In this document: positions 34,702 to 43,725 of the stretch, in pieces
Position numbering within the stretch: the first letter of the stretch is position 1
Layout: every line of letters begins with the position of its first letter
NCBI GenBank assembly: GCA_965203535.1
Contig: OZ241897.1
Location: forward strand, 4,092,001 to 4,156,000
Direction of reading: 5' to 3'
Origin: JAJDTT01 sp022827025
GTDB lineage: Bacteria; Acidobacteriota; UBA6911; RPQK01; JAJDTT01
Length of the DNA stretch: 64,000 nt
Program-made: the position numbers and the translations under genes
The notes under the pieces: model-generated
What the model saw: only the letters and a program-made list of their open reading frames with translations
The model's database searches: none
Told to the model about the DNA's origin: nothing

Positions 34702-36675
34702 GTGTCGGAAGCAAGGTTGCTGATCGACCTGACGCTGCTCGTCGGCATGGCGATTCCCATCGTTGCGTTGGCGCACCGGTTGTCGGCTCCATCGTTGGTG
34801 GGTTTCCTGGTGGCCGGGATTCTGGTGGGTCCCAGCGGATTCGGTCTGATCGGCGCGACACACGAGGTGGAGCTTCTGGCCGAGATCGGCGTCGCCCTGT
34901 TGCTCTTCGAAGTGGGGCTCGAGCTCTCCCTTTCCCATGTCCGCCAATGGGTGCGCTCGGTATTCTTGGGCGGAGGGTTACAGGTCGGCTGCACGCTGCT
35001 TGTGGTGGCGGCCTCGGCCGTGGCCTTCGGCATTCCGCCCGGCCAGGCGATCTTCTACGGTGCCTTGGCTGCGCTTTCTTCCACCGCCATCGTCACCAAG
35101 ATCTATTCGGACCGGGCCGAACTGGACACGGCGCACGGGCGTTCCGTGATCTCCATCCTGCTTTTCCAGGATCTGTTCGTTCTACCGGTCATTTTGGTGT
35201 TGCCGGTGTTAGCCGGACTCGGAACCGCCGGCATGAGCGAGATGGGCAGCCAGTTTCTGCGGGGACTCGCAATCATCAGCGCTCTCATGATCGGCGGCCG
35301 GTTCATCGTCCGCCGGACGCTGGACCGGATCGTCGTGTTCCGCGACCGCGACCTGTTTACCTTGTGCGTCGCTTTTTTCTGTATCGGTACCGCCGTGGTG
35401 ACTGCCTGGGCAGGTTTTTCCATCGCCATTGGCGCCTTCATCGCCGGCCTGGTCATCTCGGAATCGGAATATGGTTTGCAGGCGCTGTCCGACGTCTTGC
35501 CCTTTCGGGCCGTGTTCAGCGGAATATTCTTCATCTCCATCGGCATGCTGCTCGACGTTTCAGCCGTGATGACGCAGCTTGGCGTCCTGGTTCCCCTGCT
35601 GGCGGTCCTGTTTGCGGTCAAGGTTGCGTTGGTGGCGGTATCGGTCCTGGCAGTGGGCGGACGTTTGTCGACTGCGCTGATCGGTGGCCTCAGTCTGGCG
35701 CAGGTCGGCGAGTTCTCCATTCTGCTTGCGGCGGAGGGGTTGCGCCTGGGGCTCTTTCGGGATGGGGACTATCAACTGTTCCTCAGTGCCGCGGTCCTGT
35801 CCATGATGGCCACGCCGTTTCTGATTCGCGCCGCACGGCCCATCGCCGAACGCATTGCGCCTTCCGGCAGGGGATTGCGGCGACTCGCCGGAGCCGATGC
35901 CGCCTCGGCCGACTCCTTGTCCGATCACACCATTATCGTCGGCTACGGCGTCGCCGGGCGTTATCTGGCACGGGTGCTCGATGCGGCCGGCATCAAGTGC
36001 GTCGCCGTCGAACACGACGCGAACCTGGTTCGGCGCGCACGCAGCGACGGGATCCCGGCGGCGTTCGGGGACGGTTCCCAACCGGCCGTCCTGGCGCACG
36101 TCGGCGCCCGCCGCGCCCGGGTCGTCGTCTTCGCCATATCCTCACCGACGGAGGAGAGTCGCGGTGTCGCGGCCGCGCGCGATCTGAATTCGGAGGCTCG
36201 GATCATCGTGCGCACCCGGTACACTCGCTCCATCGACGAACTGATGTCGTTGGGGGCCACGGACGTGGTGGTCGAGGAGTTTGAAGCCTCCATCGAATTG
36301 TTCGCCAAGGCCCTTGAAAGCTACCGGATTCCCATCAACCGGATCTGGCAGGAAGCCGAGACGGTGCGGACGGAACACTACGGACTGTTGCGCGGTACGG
36401 CGCAGCCGGACCTGCGGCTCGATTCACTGAAGCATCTCGGCATTCACGATGCCCTGGAGCTGATGGAAATCAGGGACAACGCGATGGTCATAGGAATGAG
36501 CGCCACGTCATTGCATTTGAGGCGGCGCACCGGCGTCGTGCAGATCGCCGTGGTGAGGGAGGGTCAGCCCATCTACCAGCGCGACTCGGATTTCCACTAC
36601 CGGGCCGGGGACACGGTCGTGCTGGTGGGTGACCGGGAGAGCCTGGACCGGGCCATCGAGCTGTTCCAGGAATAG
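34702..36675 (+). CDS. Kef-type cation/proton antiporter (CPA2) with TrkA domains
   Basis: GTG-start, 657 aa. The N-terminal ~385 residues hold about 12 membrane segments with LVGFLVAGILVGPSGFGL, LLLFEVGLELS and FIAGLVISESEYG, typical of KefB/KefC-like CPA2 proteins. A cytoplasmic Rossmann TrkA-N domain follows (~405-520: HTIIVGYGVAGRYLARVL) and then a TrkA-C domain (~570-655, ending YRAGDTVVLVGDRESLDRA). The usual role is K+ efflux coupled to H+ entry, gated by nucleotide binding at the TrkA domain. Only 49 nt separate it from the symporter gene. The KefC glutathione-dependent regulatory site cannot be confirmed. Confidence 0.9.
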   Translation: MSEARLLIDLTLLVGMAIPIVALAHRLSAPSLVGFLVAGILVGPSGFGLIGATHEVELLAEIGVALLLFEVGLELSLSHVRQWVRSVFLGGGLQVGCTLLVVAASAVAFGIPPGQAIFYGALAALSSTAIVTKIYSDRAELDTAHGRSVISILLFQDLFVLPVILVLPVLAGLGTAGMSEMGSQFLRGLAIISALMIGGRFIVRRTLDRIVVFRDRDLFTLCVAFFCIGTAVVTAWAGFSIAIGAFIAGLVISESEYGLQALSDVLPFRAVFSGIFFISIGMLLDVSAVMTQLGVLVPLLAVLFAVKVALVAVSVLAVGGRLSTALIGGLSLAQVGEFSILLAAEGLRLGLFRDGDYQLFLSAAVLSMMATPFLIRAARPIAERIAPSGRGLRRLAGADAASADSLSDHTIIVGYGVAGRYLARVLDAAGIKCVAVEHDANLVRRARSDGIPAAFGDGSQPAVLAHVGARRARVVVFAISSPTEESRGVAAARDLNSEARIIVRTRYTRSIDELMSLGATDVVVEEFEASIELFAKALESYRIPINRIWQEAETVRTEHYGLLRGTAQPDLRLDSLKHLGIHDALELMEIRDNAMVIGMSATSLHLRRRTGVVQIAVVREGQPIYQRDSDFHYRAGDTVVLVGDRESLDRAIELFQE

Positions 36676-36722
36676 GCGGGTCCGGCCCGTCAACGTCACG
36701 CCAACGTGCGGAGGATGAACCC

Positions 36723-37847
36723 ATGAAAATTACCCACGTCATCTGTCAGGTCCTGCGGATCGAAGACGTCGAGGCCAAGACGGCCGGCACCCAGGACACG
36801 GTGATCATCCGTATCCGCACCGACGACGGACTGGAAGGAATCGGGGAGGCGGACGCCAGTCCCGAAGTCGTGAAGTCGATCATCGACGCTCCGTTCAGCC
36901 ACACCATCGCCTGCGGCCTGCGGGAAATCCTGATCGGGGAAGACCCGCTGGAAACGGATCGGATCTGGTCCAAGATGTACCGGCGCACCATGTACTACGG
37001 CCGCCGCGGCGTCGCCATCACGGCCATGGCGGGGGTCGACCTGGCGCTCTGGGACCTCAAGGGAAAACTCTTCAACCAGCCGGTCTGGCGCCTGTTGGGA
37101 GGGCGTCATCACGATCGCATCCCGGCGTATGCGTCGATCCTGTTCGGCCGGGACGGATCCGAGACCCGCGAGATCGCCCAGCGCTGGCGCGAAGCGGGAT
37201 ACGGGGCCATCAAGTTCGGCTGGGAGCCGATGGGAGAGAGCGAGGCCCTGGACATCGAGCTGGTCCGGGGCGGACGGGAGGGGATCGGCGGCGAAAACAC
37301 CCTCCTGATCGACGCCGGCTGCGTCTGGGATGCGCGGACCGCGCTACGGCGGGCCGAGGCGTTCAATGATTACGGGATCGGCTGGCTGGAGGAGCCCCTG
37401 GAACAGGACGACATCGACGGATACGTCTGGCTTCGGGACCGGTCGCCGGTGCTGATCGCGGCGGGAGAAGGGGAGTGCGGCCGGGCCGCCTTCCGGCCCT
37501 GGATCGACCGGCATGCGCTGGACGTCTACCAGGTCGACCTGGCGCGCAACGGGTTCACCGAAGCCGCCTACATTCGGCAGCGGGTGGAGGAGGTCGGCGC
37601 CCGCGTCTGCAACCACTGCTACAAGACGCCCATCAGCGTGGCGGCCTGCCTGCACTGGATCAGCACCAGCAAGAGCGCCTTCATCTTTGAGGACTGCGTC
37701 GAGGATTCGTCTCTGCGGCACGAACTGACGCACGAGAAGCTGCAGGCGGTCGACGGCCGTATCGCCGTGCCGGATGGCCCCGGCCTGGGAATTACGCTCG
37801 ATGAGCGGTTTGTGGAACGGTTCCTGGTCTCGGAATCGGGGCGTTGA
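36723..37847 (+). CDS. Enolase-superfamily sugar-acid dehydratase 2
   Basis: A 374-aa mandelate-racemase-type protein. The capping domain (1-~130) ends FNQPVWRLLGGR; the barrel shows Lys164 (AIKFGWEP), Asp197 (LLIDAGCVWD), Glu223 (GWLEEPLE), Glu249 (AAGEGECG) and His298 (VCNHCYKTP). GGAGGA precedes the ATG. The KFGWEP signature and CNHCYK end differ from paralogue 1, so the substrate is different. It follows the antiporter by 47 nt and may be co-transcribed with it and the symporter, giving an import-plus-dehydration unit. Confidence 0.85.
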   Translation: MKITHVICQVLRIEDVEAKTAGTQDTVIIRIRTDDGLEGIGEADASPEVVKSIIDAPFSHTIACGLREILIGEDPLETDRIWSKMYRRTMYYGRRGVAITAMAGVDLALWDLKGKLFNQPVWRLLGGRHHDRIPAYASILFGRDGSETREIAQRWREAGYGAIKFGWEPMGESEALDIELVRGGREGIGGENTLLIDAGCVWDARTALRRAEAFNDYGIGWLEEPLEQDDIDGYVWLRDRSPVLIAAGEGECGRAAFRPWIDRHALDVYQVDLARNGFTEAAYIRQRVEEVGARVCNHCYKTPISVAACLHWISTSKSAFIFEDCVEDSSLRHELTHEKLQAVDGRIAVPDGPGLGITLDERFVERFLVSESGR

Positions 37848-37881
37848 ACGGCGGGGAGTCCACCGGTCGCCGGCGATCTCG

Positions 37882-39120
37882 TCAGCCGGCAGCTCGCGCC
37901 TTCTCGCGCAGGAACCAGATGATGGCCAGCACCGAGAGGCTCAGGCTGAACACCGGACCCAGCCAGATACTGAGTTCCACGCCGTAACGATCGCCCATGG
38001 TGCCGATCAGGTAAGGGCTGACGGCGGCTCCCACCGCATTGAACCCGTTGAACAGAGCGTAGGCCATCGCCAGGTGTGAGGAGAAACGCAGGCCGATGTA
38101 GGAGCTGAGCGAAGGACCGTTGCCCGATACGAACATGCCGGAGACGGTGAACATGGCCACTCCCCACAAGTAGGTGGGGGACATGATGGTCGCGGCGAAC
38201 GCCAGGGTCGCCCCGCCGGCGCATACGGTGAGCACCACCAGCTCCGGAATCCTCCAGCGTGCAGTGATCCAGCTCAGGATGAAACGCCCTCCGAACAGCC
38301 CGGCCGAGTTCAGACTGATGAAGTAGGCCGCCTGCGCCGCATCGATCTCGAACCTGGACTGATAGAGCTGGCCGATGAACGAGATCATCCCGCCCTGCGA
38401 CAATCCGTGGAACAGGCCCAGAAAGCCCGCCGCGTAGAAGGCGGGAGTCGTCAGCACGGCCGCCATCACCGAGAGCGCGGGAAGCCGGGAGTCTGACGGG
38501 CCTCCGCGGCGCACCGACTCGGATCGTAGACGCCAAGCCCAAAGGACCAGCGCCAGGACGATGGCCGCGGCGATGTAGTATCCGATCCGCCAGCTTCCTC
38601 CGGTCCGATTGGCGTAGGCGAACCACCCTCCGAGAGCCGCAGCACCCACCACGGCGCCGCTTCCATCCGCCAACCCGGCGAGGAAGAACACGCTTTGCCG
38701 CTTGTCTCCGAAGTGGGCGCTGATGATCGAGCTGAACACGACGTTCAGCGCCGACATGGCCAAGCCGAAACAGAAGGCTCCCACCAGAACCATGGGGAAT
38801 CCGACAGCGCTGCCGATGACGCACATGGCCGCCACGACGGCCAACAGCGCGCCCACCAGAGCGCGCCGGAGCCCGATGCTGCCGATGATCCATCCGCCGA
38901 TGAGGCTGAAGACGATGCCGCTGATGAAGAAGAGGGATTGGCTCTGGCCCATCTGTTCCAGATTGGCCGAGAAGAACTCCCTGAAAATGGGGAAGGTGAT
39001 GGGAAGGCAGTTGTAGACGCCGGCATAGACGAAGACCAGCACCAGCACGAACCACAACGTGGGATCGCCCCACATCCCGCCGAATCTGTTGGAGGAAGAC
39101 GATTCTTCACTGGACGTCAT
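37882..39120 (-). CDS. Major facilitator superfamily transporter
   Basis: The ATG at 39120 has GAGGTG upstream; 412 aa with ~12 membrane helices (e.g. LWFVLVLVFVYAGVYN, ALVGALLAVVAAMCVIGSA, AIVLALVLWAWRL). The loop pattern GGRFILSWITARWRIPE corresponds to the conserved MFS loop 8-9 and GGWIIGSIGLRRAL to loop 2-3. Members near sugar-acid genes usually carry monocarboxylates or hexuronates, for example oxalate/formate-like or ExuT-like carriers; which one is not visible. It converges with the enolase gene, 34 nt apart. Confidence 0.85.
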   Translation of the reverse strand: MTSSEESSSSNRFGGMWGDPTLWFVLVLVFVYAGVYNCLPITFPIFREFFSANLEQMGQSQSLFFISGIVFSLIGGWIIGSIGLRRALVGALLAVVAAMCVIGSAVGFPMVLVGAFCFGLAMSALNVVFSSIISAHFGDKRQSVFFLAGLADGSGAVVGAAALGGWFAYANRTGGSWRIGYYIAAAIVLALVLWAWRLRSESVRRGGPSDSRLPALSVMAAVLTTPAFYAAGFLGLFHGLSQGGMISFIGQLYQSRFEIDAAQAAYFISLNSAGLFGGRFILSWITARWRIPELVVLTVCAGGATLAFAATIMSPTYLWGVAMFTVSGMFVSGNGPSLSSYIGLRFSSHLAMAYALFNGFNAVGAAVSPYLIGTMGDRYGVELSIWLGPVFSLSLSVLAIIWFLREKARAAG

Positions 39121-39255
39121 GGCATCACCTCGCGCGGGGCCGTTTCGGGAATCGGTCTGACGATTCCCGTTTTCCGCTGCCTCTGAAAGACGACTGAATA
39201 CCGGTGTGTCTGGTTGGGATTCATGATCGGGTGCCCGCAAGTCGATGTCAATTGG

Positions 39256-39372
39256 AGGGGGGACTTTCCGGTCCCCCCTTCTTCTTCTTTATTGCTGTGC
39301 GATTCGGCGGTCGGCAAGCGTAAAGGGGGGACTATCGTCCCCCTTACCCCCCTGCCGACGACAGGGATGTCG
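39256..39372. repeat. Cluster of three hairpin repeats, one nested
   Basis: (1) AGGGGGGAC, loop TTTCCG, GTCCCCCCT at 39256-39279, a 9-bp stem. (2) GGGGGAC, loop TATC, GTCCCCC at 39326-39343, nested in outer arms GTCGGCA (39310-39316) and TGCCGAC (39353-39359). (3) CGACA, loop GGGA, TGTCG at 39359-39372. All lie in the gap between the MFS start and the propeller-gene stop, so on the minus strand they are read between two co-directional genes. Confidence 0.75.
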
Positions 39373-39398
39373 CTGCCATCGCCGCTCCATGCCGTTGA

Positions 39399-40943
39399 TC
39401 AGGCAAACGTGAACGAGAAGAGCTGGGCCTTCTCCATGAAGAACCGGATCTTGCGGAACCGCTCGAATTCGGGCGCCGGGTAGGGGGCAGGCTCCGAGGG
39501 CAGAGCCGGCATCTCGGTCCGGCCGTTCCAGGAGAAGGTGTGTTCGACGGAATCTCCTCGAAAGATGTCGCACTCCTGACGGCTGAAGCCGGGAATGACC
39601 CGGTCGCGCAGATCGACGATCTCCGCGGCGATCGAGCCCCCGCCGTAGCATCGCATGTTGGCCCTCAGCCGCCGGCCCTCCGAGATCAGGGGACGCGTCA
39701 CCAGAATGCCCCGCCGCGTGGGTCCGGCGTCCAGCGAAACGAACCCGTCCACCCGCAGCTTGGCCAGTCCCAGGGCGTAGTTGACCCCGTCGGGTTCGGT
39801 GACTTCGGGCACGTCCAGCCCCTCCCGGGCGCCGGAAATCCACCAGTCGTGATGGTTGGAGGCGCCCCCATGGTAGATGTAGAGTTCGTCCCCGACCCGG
39901 ATGGGGTCGTGAGTGATGGAGGTCATGTACGAATCCCAATGGCCCTCGCCGCGCGGAGCCAGAAAGGGCCGGCGCTTGTTCAGATGGCGCCAGGTCTTGC
40001 CGTCGCGGCTGTAGACGAGCCGGACCTCGATCTCGTTGGAGACGTAGCTCATGGTGTTGAGGAACCCGAGCCGCACGCCTCCGACCGGAAACGGGTAGAA
40101 GCCGTAGTAGGTCTCGTCCAGGCCGTCCTCCCCGTCCTCGGGGGTGAGAACCGCGTAGGGCTCCGACCAGTGAATCATGTCGGCGCTCTCCGTCTGCCAG
40201 ATCCGCCGTTTGTTGATGCGCCGCCAATCCAGGGGGTAGTAGGGCGGGCAGATCGTCCATGCTTCCAGCTCCGGATTTTCCAGGTTTCGAGCGATGGCGT
40301 ACATGTCGTAGTGGCGCATGTTCAGAATGAAGATCCGGCCGAAGGGGTCGTAGGAGAGCGAATTCGAATCGTCCATCTTCGATCCGGACCGGCCCATCTG
40401 AGGCCGTTCCGGCATGTCGGTCCAGTGCATCAGGTCCCCGGACGTGGCCGCCATCACCTTCCAGGTGGACTCGAACAGCTTCTTGGGCAGGTAACTGAGA
40501 TAGATCGCCTTGAACCGGCGTGCGCGATCCTCCTCGTGGGGGTCGAGAATGTAGGTCATGCCGTAGGCGTTGGGGATGACGACGTTGGTCTTCCGGCCAT
40601 CATGCCGGAACACATCGAGTTCCGGCTTTCGCCAGTGCACGCCGTCTTCGGACTCGGCGTACAGGAGATGGAACGCTGGCGGATCATGGGGTGTGTCACC
40701 GCGGTTCCAGATCTGATAGACGCACTTGAAGATCCCGTCCCCGGGGTCGCGAACCACCCGGGAGCCGTTGAACGTCAAATAGGTGATCTGCTCCCAGGGG
40801 CGGTCGCGGACGATGACCGGATTCCCGGTTCGCGTGGGCTGATGCCAGGTGCGGCAGACGTTCTCGACGGATTCGATGACCAGGTCGTCGACGAAGATCT
40901 GCTTGGAATTTCCGATATCCAGCATGGTGGGTTCATAGAGCAT
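39399..40943 (-). CDS. Beta-propeller glycosidase-like protein (GH32/GH43-like), copy 2
   Basis: 514 aa with no signal peptide. Blade-type repeats: YAESEDGVHWRKPELDV, AATSGDLMHWTDM, ESADMIHWSEPYAV and YSRDGKTWRHL. Near the N-terminus KQIFVDDLVIES is a common opening of this group. The C-terminal beta domain ends with the shared VIPGFSRQECDIFRGDS motif found in the copies at 6831 and 44972. A five-bladed propeller of the GH32/43 kind is likely, with retained acidic residues but no certain catalytic triad. It is probably cytoplasmic, which is odd for a polysaccharide-degrading enzyme and would fit an oligosaccharide-processing or phosphorylase-like role. Confidence 0.6.
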   Translation of the reverse strand: MLYEPTMLDIGNSKQIFVDDLVIESVENVCRTWHQPTRTGNPVIVRDRPWEQITYLTFNGSRVVRDPGDGIFKCVYQIWNRGDTPHDPPAFHLLYAESEDGVHWRKPELDVFRHDGRKTNVVIPNAYGMTYILDPHEEDRARRFKAIYLSYLPKKLFESTWKVMAATSGDLMHWTDMPERPQMGRSGSKMDDSNSLSYDPFGRIFILNMRHYDMYAIARNLENPELEAWTICPPYYPLDWRRINKRRIWQTESADMIHWSEPYAVLTPEDGEDGLDETYYGFYPFPVGGVRLGFLNTMSYVSNEIEVRLVYSRDGKTWRHLNKRRPFLAPRGEGHWDSYMTSITHDPIRVGDELYIYHGGASNHHDWWISGAREGLDVPEVTEPDGVNYALGLAKLRVDGFVSLDAGPTRRGILVTRPLISEGRRLRANMRCYGGGSIAAEIVDLRDRVIPGFSRQECDIFRGDSVEHTFSWNGRTEMPALPSEPAPYPAPEFERFRKIRFFMEKAQLFSFTFA

Positions 40944-41271
40944 CTTGGATTCTCCTGTTCGATTTTGGAGCCGTGCGGATCGAAGCCATGGTCAATCGGG
41001 ATCGGTCCGCTTCTTTCGGACTTCGTGAGAACATCGGCCGGCGGTGCCTTCCGCCTGCCCGCGAGACAGGGCAACCGTAACGGTCACCGCTACAAGAATT
41101 GCCACCATTTGCACCCATAGCCGACGCAACGTCAAGTTTGGAGACTTGAGACTGCGCGGCGCTCGGGAAGCGACCCTTGGAAAGAACTGAATTCTTCCCC
41201 TAGAATCCGTCGGTAAAGCTACTCGGCGATTCTATTCCGCAGTTGATCGTTTGGATGGCAGGCTGTGCCAC
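40944..41271. other. Intergenic gap, no gene seen
   Basis: A 328-nt stretch between divergent starts. No coding frame, RNA gene or hairpin-family copy was found. TTGGAA (41177-41182) and TAGAAT (41201-41206), 18 nt apart, make a weak promoter candidate for the gene at 41272. Confidence 0.4.
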
Positions 41272-42018
41272 ATGAGCGATTCCGTAACCCTGCCACACGA
41301 ACTCATCGCGCTTCACGATGCATGTGCCCGTATCCTGAAGAAACTTGAGGATGGGAAGGACCCGTCCGGGAAGCCGGCCGGTCCGTACGACGACCACGAA
41401 CCGTTCGACATCGTTGAATCCGGCATCCTATCGATCCAGTTGCAGCGCCTCCAAGACGGTGTGAATCGTTTGGTAAGTGCGGTAGAAGAATTGGGCGAAG
41501 CAATGGAGGCCGGTGAGTACGGCAATGCCACCGTATACAGCGTCATGGGTCGAGTTGAAGCACACGTCGAAATTCTGAGTACGGATTGCACTGAGGTTGC
41601 TGCTTGGCGTGTCAGCGGCGAGGATTTGGTCGCCCGAGATCTCATGACCGCCATCTACAGGCATACGCTGAGAGAAATTCGGCTGTGGCTCGAAGAAGCG
41701 ATTGCAGCGCTGACTGATCCGGTCTCCGCAATGGAAAAACGGGGTGTTGATCTGACTGAGCAGTTTGAGACCCTGAAGTGGGCGACTGAGCCGGACCCGA
41801 GGAATGTAGAGATCCCACTCACCCTCAAGTTGACCAGTGCACCGGAGCTTTCCGATCTAACGGCATGGATGGAACGCCAAGTCCGGCGGAAGCGAACCCA
41901 GGTCGAACGGCAGGAGCGGGAACAGATCCGACGCGATAGTGACCTCGCTGGAAATAGGGGGTGTTTGTATGGAGCCTTATTCGGATGGTTGCTCGGCAGT
42001 TGGGGCAACGACGATTGA
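41272..42018 (+). CDS. Hypothetical protein with helical body and C-terminal glycine-rich tail
   Basis: 248 aa from the ATG at 41272 (MSDSVTLPHELIALHDAC). The sequence is mostly helical and acidic (LQDGVNRLVSAVEELGEAME, TLREIRLWLEEAIAAL), compatible with a coiled-coil or four-helix arrangement. A basic stretch follows (ERQVRRKRTQVERQEREQIR) and the C-terminus ends CLYGALFGWLLGSWG, short and hydrophobic enough to touch a membrane. I do not recognise the family. Codon use is less GC-biased than in its neighbours, like the helicase island, which hints at acquisition. Neither neighbour gives a functional clue. Confidence 0.55.
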   Translation: MSDSVTLPHELIALHDACARILKKLEDGKDPSGKPAGPYDDHEPFDIVESGILSIQLQRLQDGVNRLVSAVEELGEAMEAGEYGNATVYSVMGRVEAHVEILSTDCTEVAAWRVSGEDLVARDLMTAIYRHTLREIRLWLEEAIAALTDPVSAMEKRGVDLTEQFETLKWATEPDPRNVEIPLTLKLTSAPELSDLTAWMERQVRRKRTQVERQEREQIRRDSDLAGNRGCLYGALFGWLLGSWGNDD

Positions 42019-42071
42019 GGATTTGTCGACCTGTCCAAGTCCGATCCATGTGAGTTCGACTGCGCTGCCCC

Positions 42072-43577
42072 TCACACTCGCTCCATCTCGCGGATGACGC
42101 GATCGCAGTTGAGGACCTTCTCCGCCAGATCCAGCGGGCGGTAGAAGTAGTGGTTGGACGCCTCGTATCCGAGCCGGGAGTCGCGCCGGGCGATCGGATA
42201 GAGCCGTCGAGCCAGGTCGATTTCGTCGCGGCAGAGCGCCGCCATCTCGGCCCGGACCCGACGGAGGTCGCCGGTCGCCGACTCCAACTGCTGCCGGAGC
42301 AGGTAGAACTTCACCTGATTCGCCACGCTGCGAAAGTGGATGAAGCAGGTCTCGCTGACCCCCAGGTCTTTCCTCGCATCAGCCCGCAGGTGCTCCGGCA
42401 CCTGCTTCAGGGCTCTCCGTAAGGCATCCAGCCCCTTTCCCCATTTCTCCGACATCTTGCGGAACTGGTTCTGCACCACGTCTTCCGGGTAGGCGCCGCG
42501 CCAGCCCGGCACGTCGTCATGGGGGAACAGAGTCATGCGGGACCGGTGACCCGTCGGACTCGAACGCAACAGATTGGCGGGTCCGTGCTGGACCGGGATC
42601 ATGTAGATGCTGTGGACCGGTTGTTCCCACTCGCTCACGCTGAGCAGACGGACGTCTTGCGGAAGCCTTCGAATGGTCGGAAACGGGTCGTTGCCGTTCG
42701 GCACCCAGGAGTGACCCCAGCCCCAGTCCCAGAAGATGATCTCGGCCTTCCGGCTGCTGCGGCGGATGCCGTCACGAATTGCCTTGAGCACGGCTGCCAC
42801 CGTCTCCGAGGGATCGATTCCGAGGCAACGGGGGCAGTTCTCGGGACGCCCTCTGGAGAAGCAGTTGGTCAGGTTCTCCGACATGGAGATGTTGACGATT
42901 CCTCCCAGGCCGGGAACCTGGGCGAAGACGTGACTCAGACCTTCCGAGACCCACTGGAGGACCGGCTCCGTGTTGGTGCACATGGCGAAGTATCGGGGAT
43001 CGTCGGCGTCGTAGGTGCCCTTGATCCCAGGACGGTCCCGAAAGAAGGACTCGGGCATGGCTCTGGGTTCGTTGATGTAGAGCAGGACCTTCATCCCGTA
43101 TTTGGCGCACCGGTCCACCAGCCGGTTGAGCCGTTCGAGTCGGGTCTGCCACCCGTGGCCGAATTCGGGAAAGACGCGAGACGGGGAGAGTTGCCTCAAG
43201 ACTCCCTGCATCCAGACTCCGTTGACTCCCAGTCTCGCCAATTTCTCCAGGTAGGCCGAGGGAAACGGATCGACGTCCTCCTCCATCAGGGGATCTCCAT
43301 ACAGGGCAACGTAGGAGCTCCCCCACCGGCCCTGGTCCGGCGAAATCCTGCGAGAAAAAGAAGGAGTGGGGGTTTTCCTACCCCCACTCTCACGGGGGGA
43401 CTGAAAGTCCCCCCTCCTATTCGCGCAACTTCGGCCCCGCCGGGGCCCAGCGAAGGCAACCGCGGCGAAGAGGGGGGCAAGAATGTCCCCCTCCGGGGGG
43501 GGCCAAGTTTTCTCAGAAGTCCCCCACCGCCGGGCCTCCGGCATGATCCGACCAGAAACTGGGCGGGGATGGTCCAT
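42072..43577 (-). pseudogene. C-terminal part of a split glycosidase-like gene
   Basis: The homologous part runs from about 43318 to the stop at 42072 (~415 aa): SSYVALYGDPLMEEDVDPFP, then YLEKLARLGVNGVWMQGVL, GMKVLLYINEPRAMPESFF and AEIIFWDWGWGHSW, a barrel-type glycosidase-like sequence. Everything translated upstream of 43318 (GDFQSPRESGGRKTPTPS and the like) is hairpin-repeat DNA, not protein. The missing N-terminus is encoded at 43725-44741. Joined, the two parts give ~754 aa, the same length as the four paralogues at 1309-13074. It could still be expressed as a separate polypeptide (for example from Met at 43286), but without an export signal it is probably inactive. Confidence 0.65.
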
Positions 43578-43725
43578 CAGCGGCGCCCACCGCGTTGCCG
43601 CTGTCCAACGACTCGGTCCCTACTGGGCCGGGGGGTGGCGCGACGGCTCGGCCGGGGAACGATGCGACCCCGGAGGGCACCCACAAGGGGTGCCCCTACG
43701 GTCATCGGGAATTGAAGTTACTAAG
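43319..43725. mobile_element. Hairpin-repeat cluster interrupting a gene
   Basis: About 400 bp lies between the two halves of one glycosidase-like gene. Hairpins in order: AGTGGGGGT, TTTCCT, ACCCCCACT (43365-43388); GGGGGGAC, TGAAA, GTCCCCCC (43394-43414); the palindrome GGCCCCGCCGGGGCC (43433-43447); GGGGG..CCCCC with an AGAA loop (43473-43491); and a CTTGT-type copy (43673-43699). No transposase is present. Short similar words flank it (GTAGGAGCT near 43311, GTAGAGGTAGCT near 43728), possibly a degraded target duplication. The element type is unknown. Confidence 0.5.

Noticed and set aside
39256..39372. Hairpins as intrinsic terminators followed by T-rich DNA
   Set aside because: The T-rich tail is on the plus strand, where no gene ends nearby; the orientation does not fit the minus-strand genes on either side.
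39540..41120. 526-codon plus-strand frame
   Set aside because: Antisense to the propeller gene with its repeated DGxxW blades; no supporting start site.
43319..43725. CRISPR array in the repeat-rich stretch
   Set aside because: Repeats are self-complementary, unequal and irregularly spaced; no direct-repeat/spacer periodicity and no cas genes.
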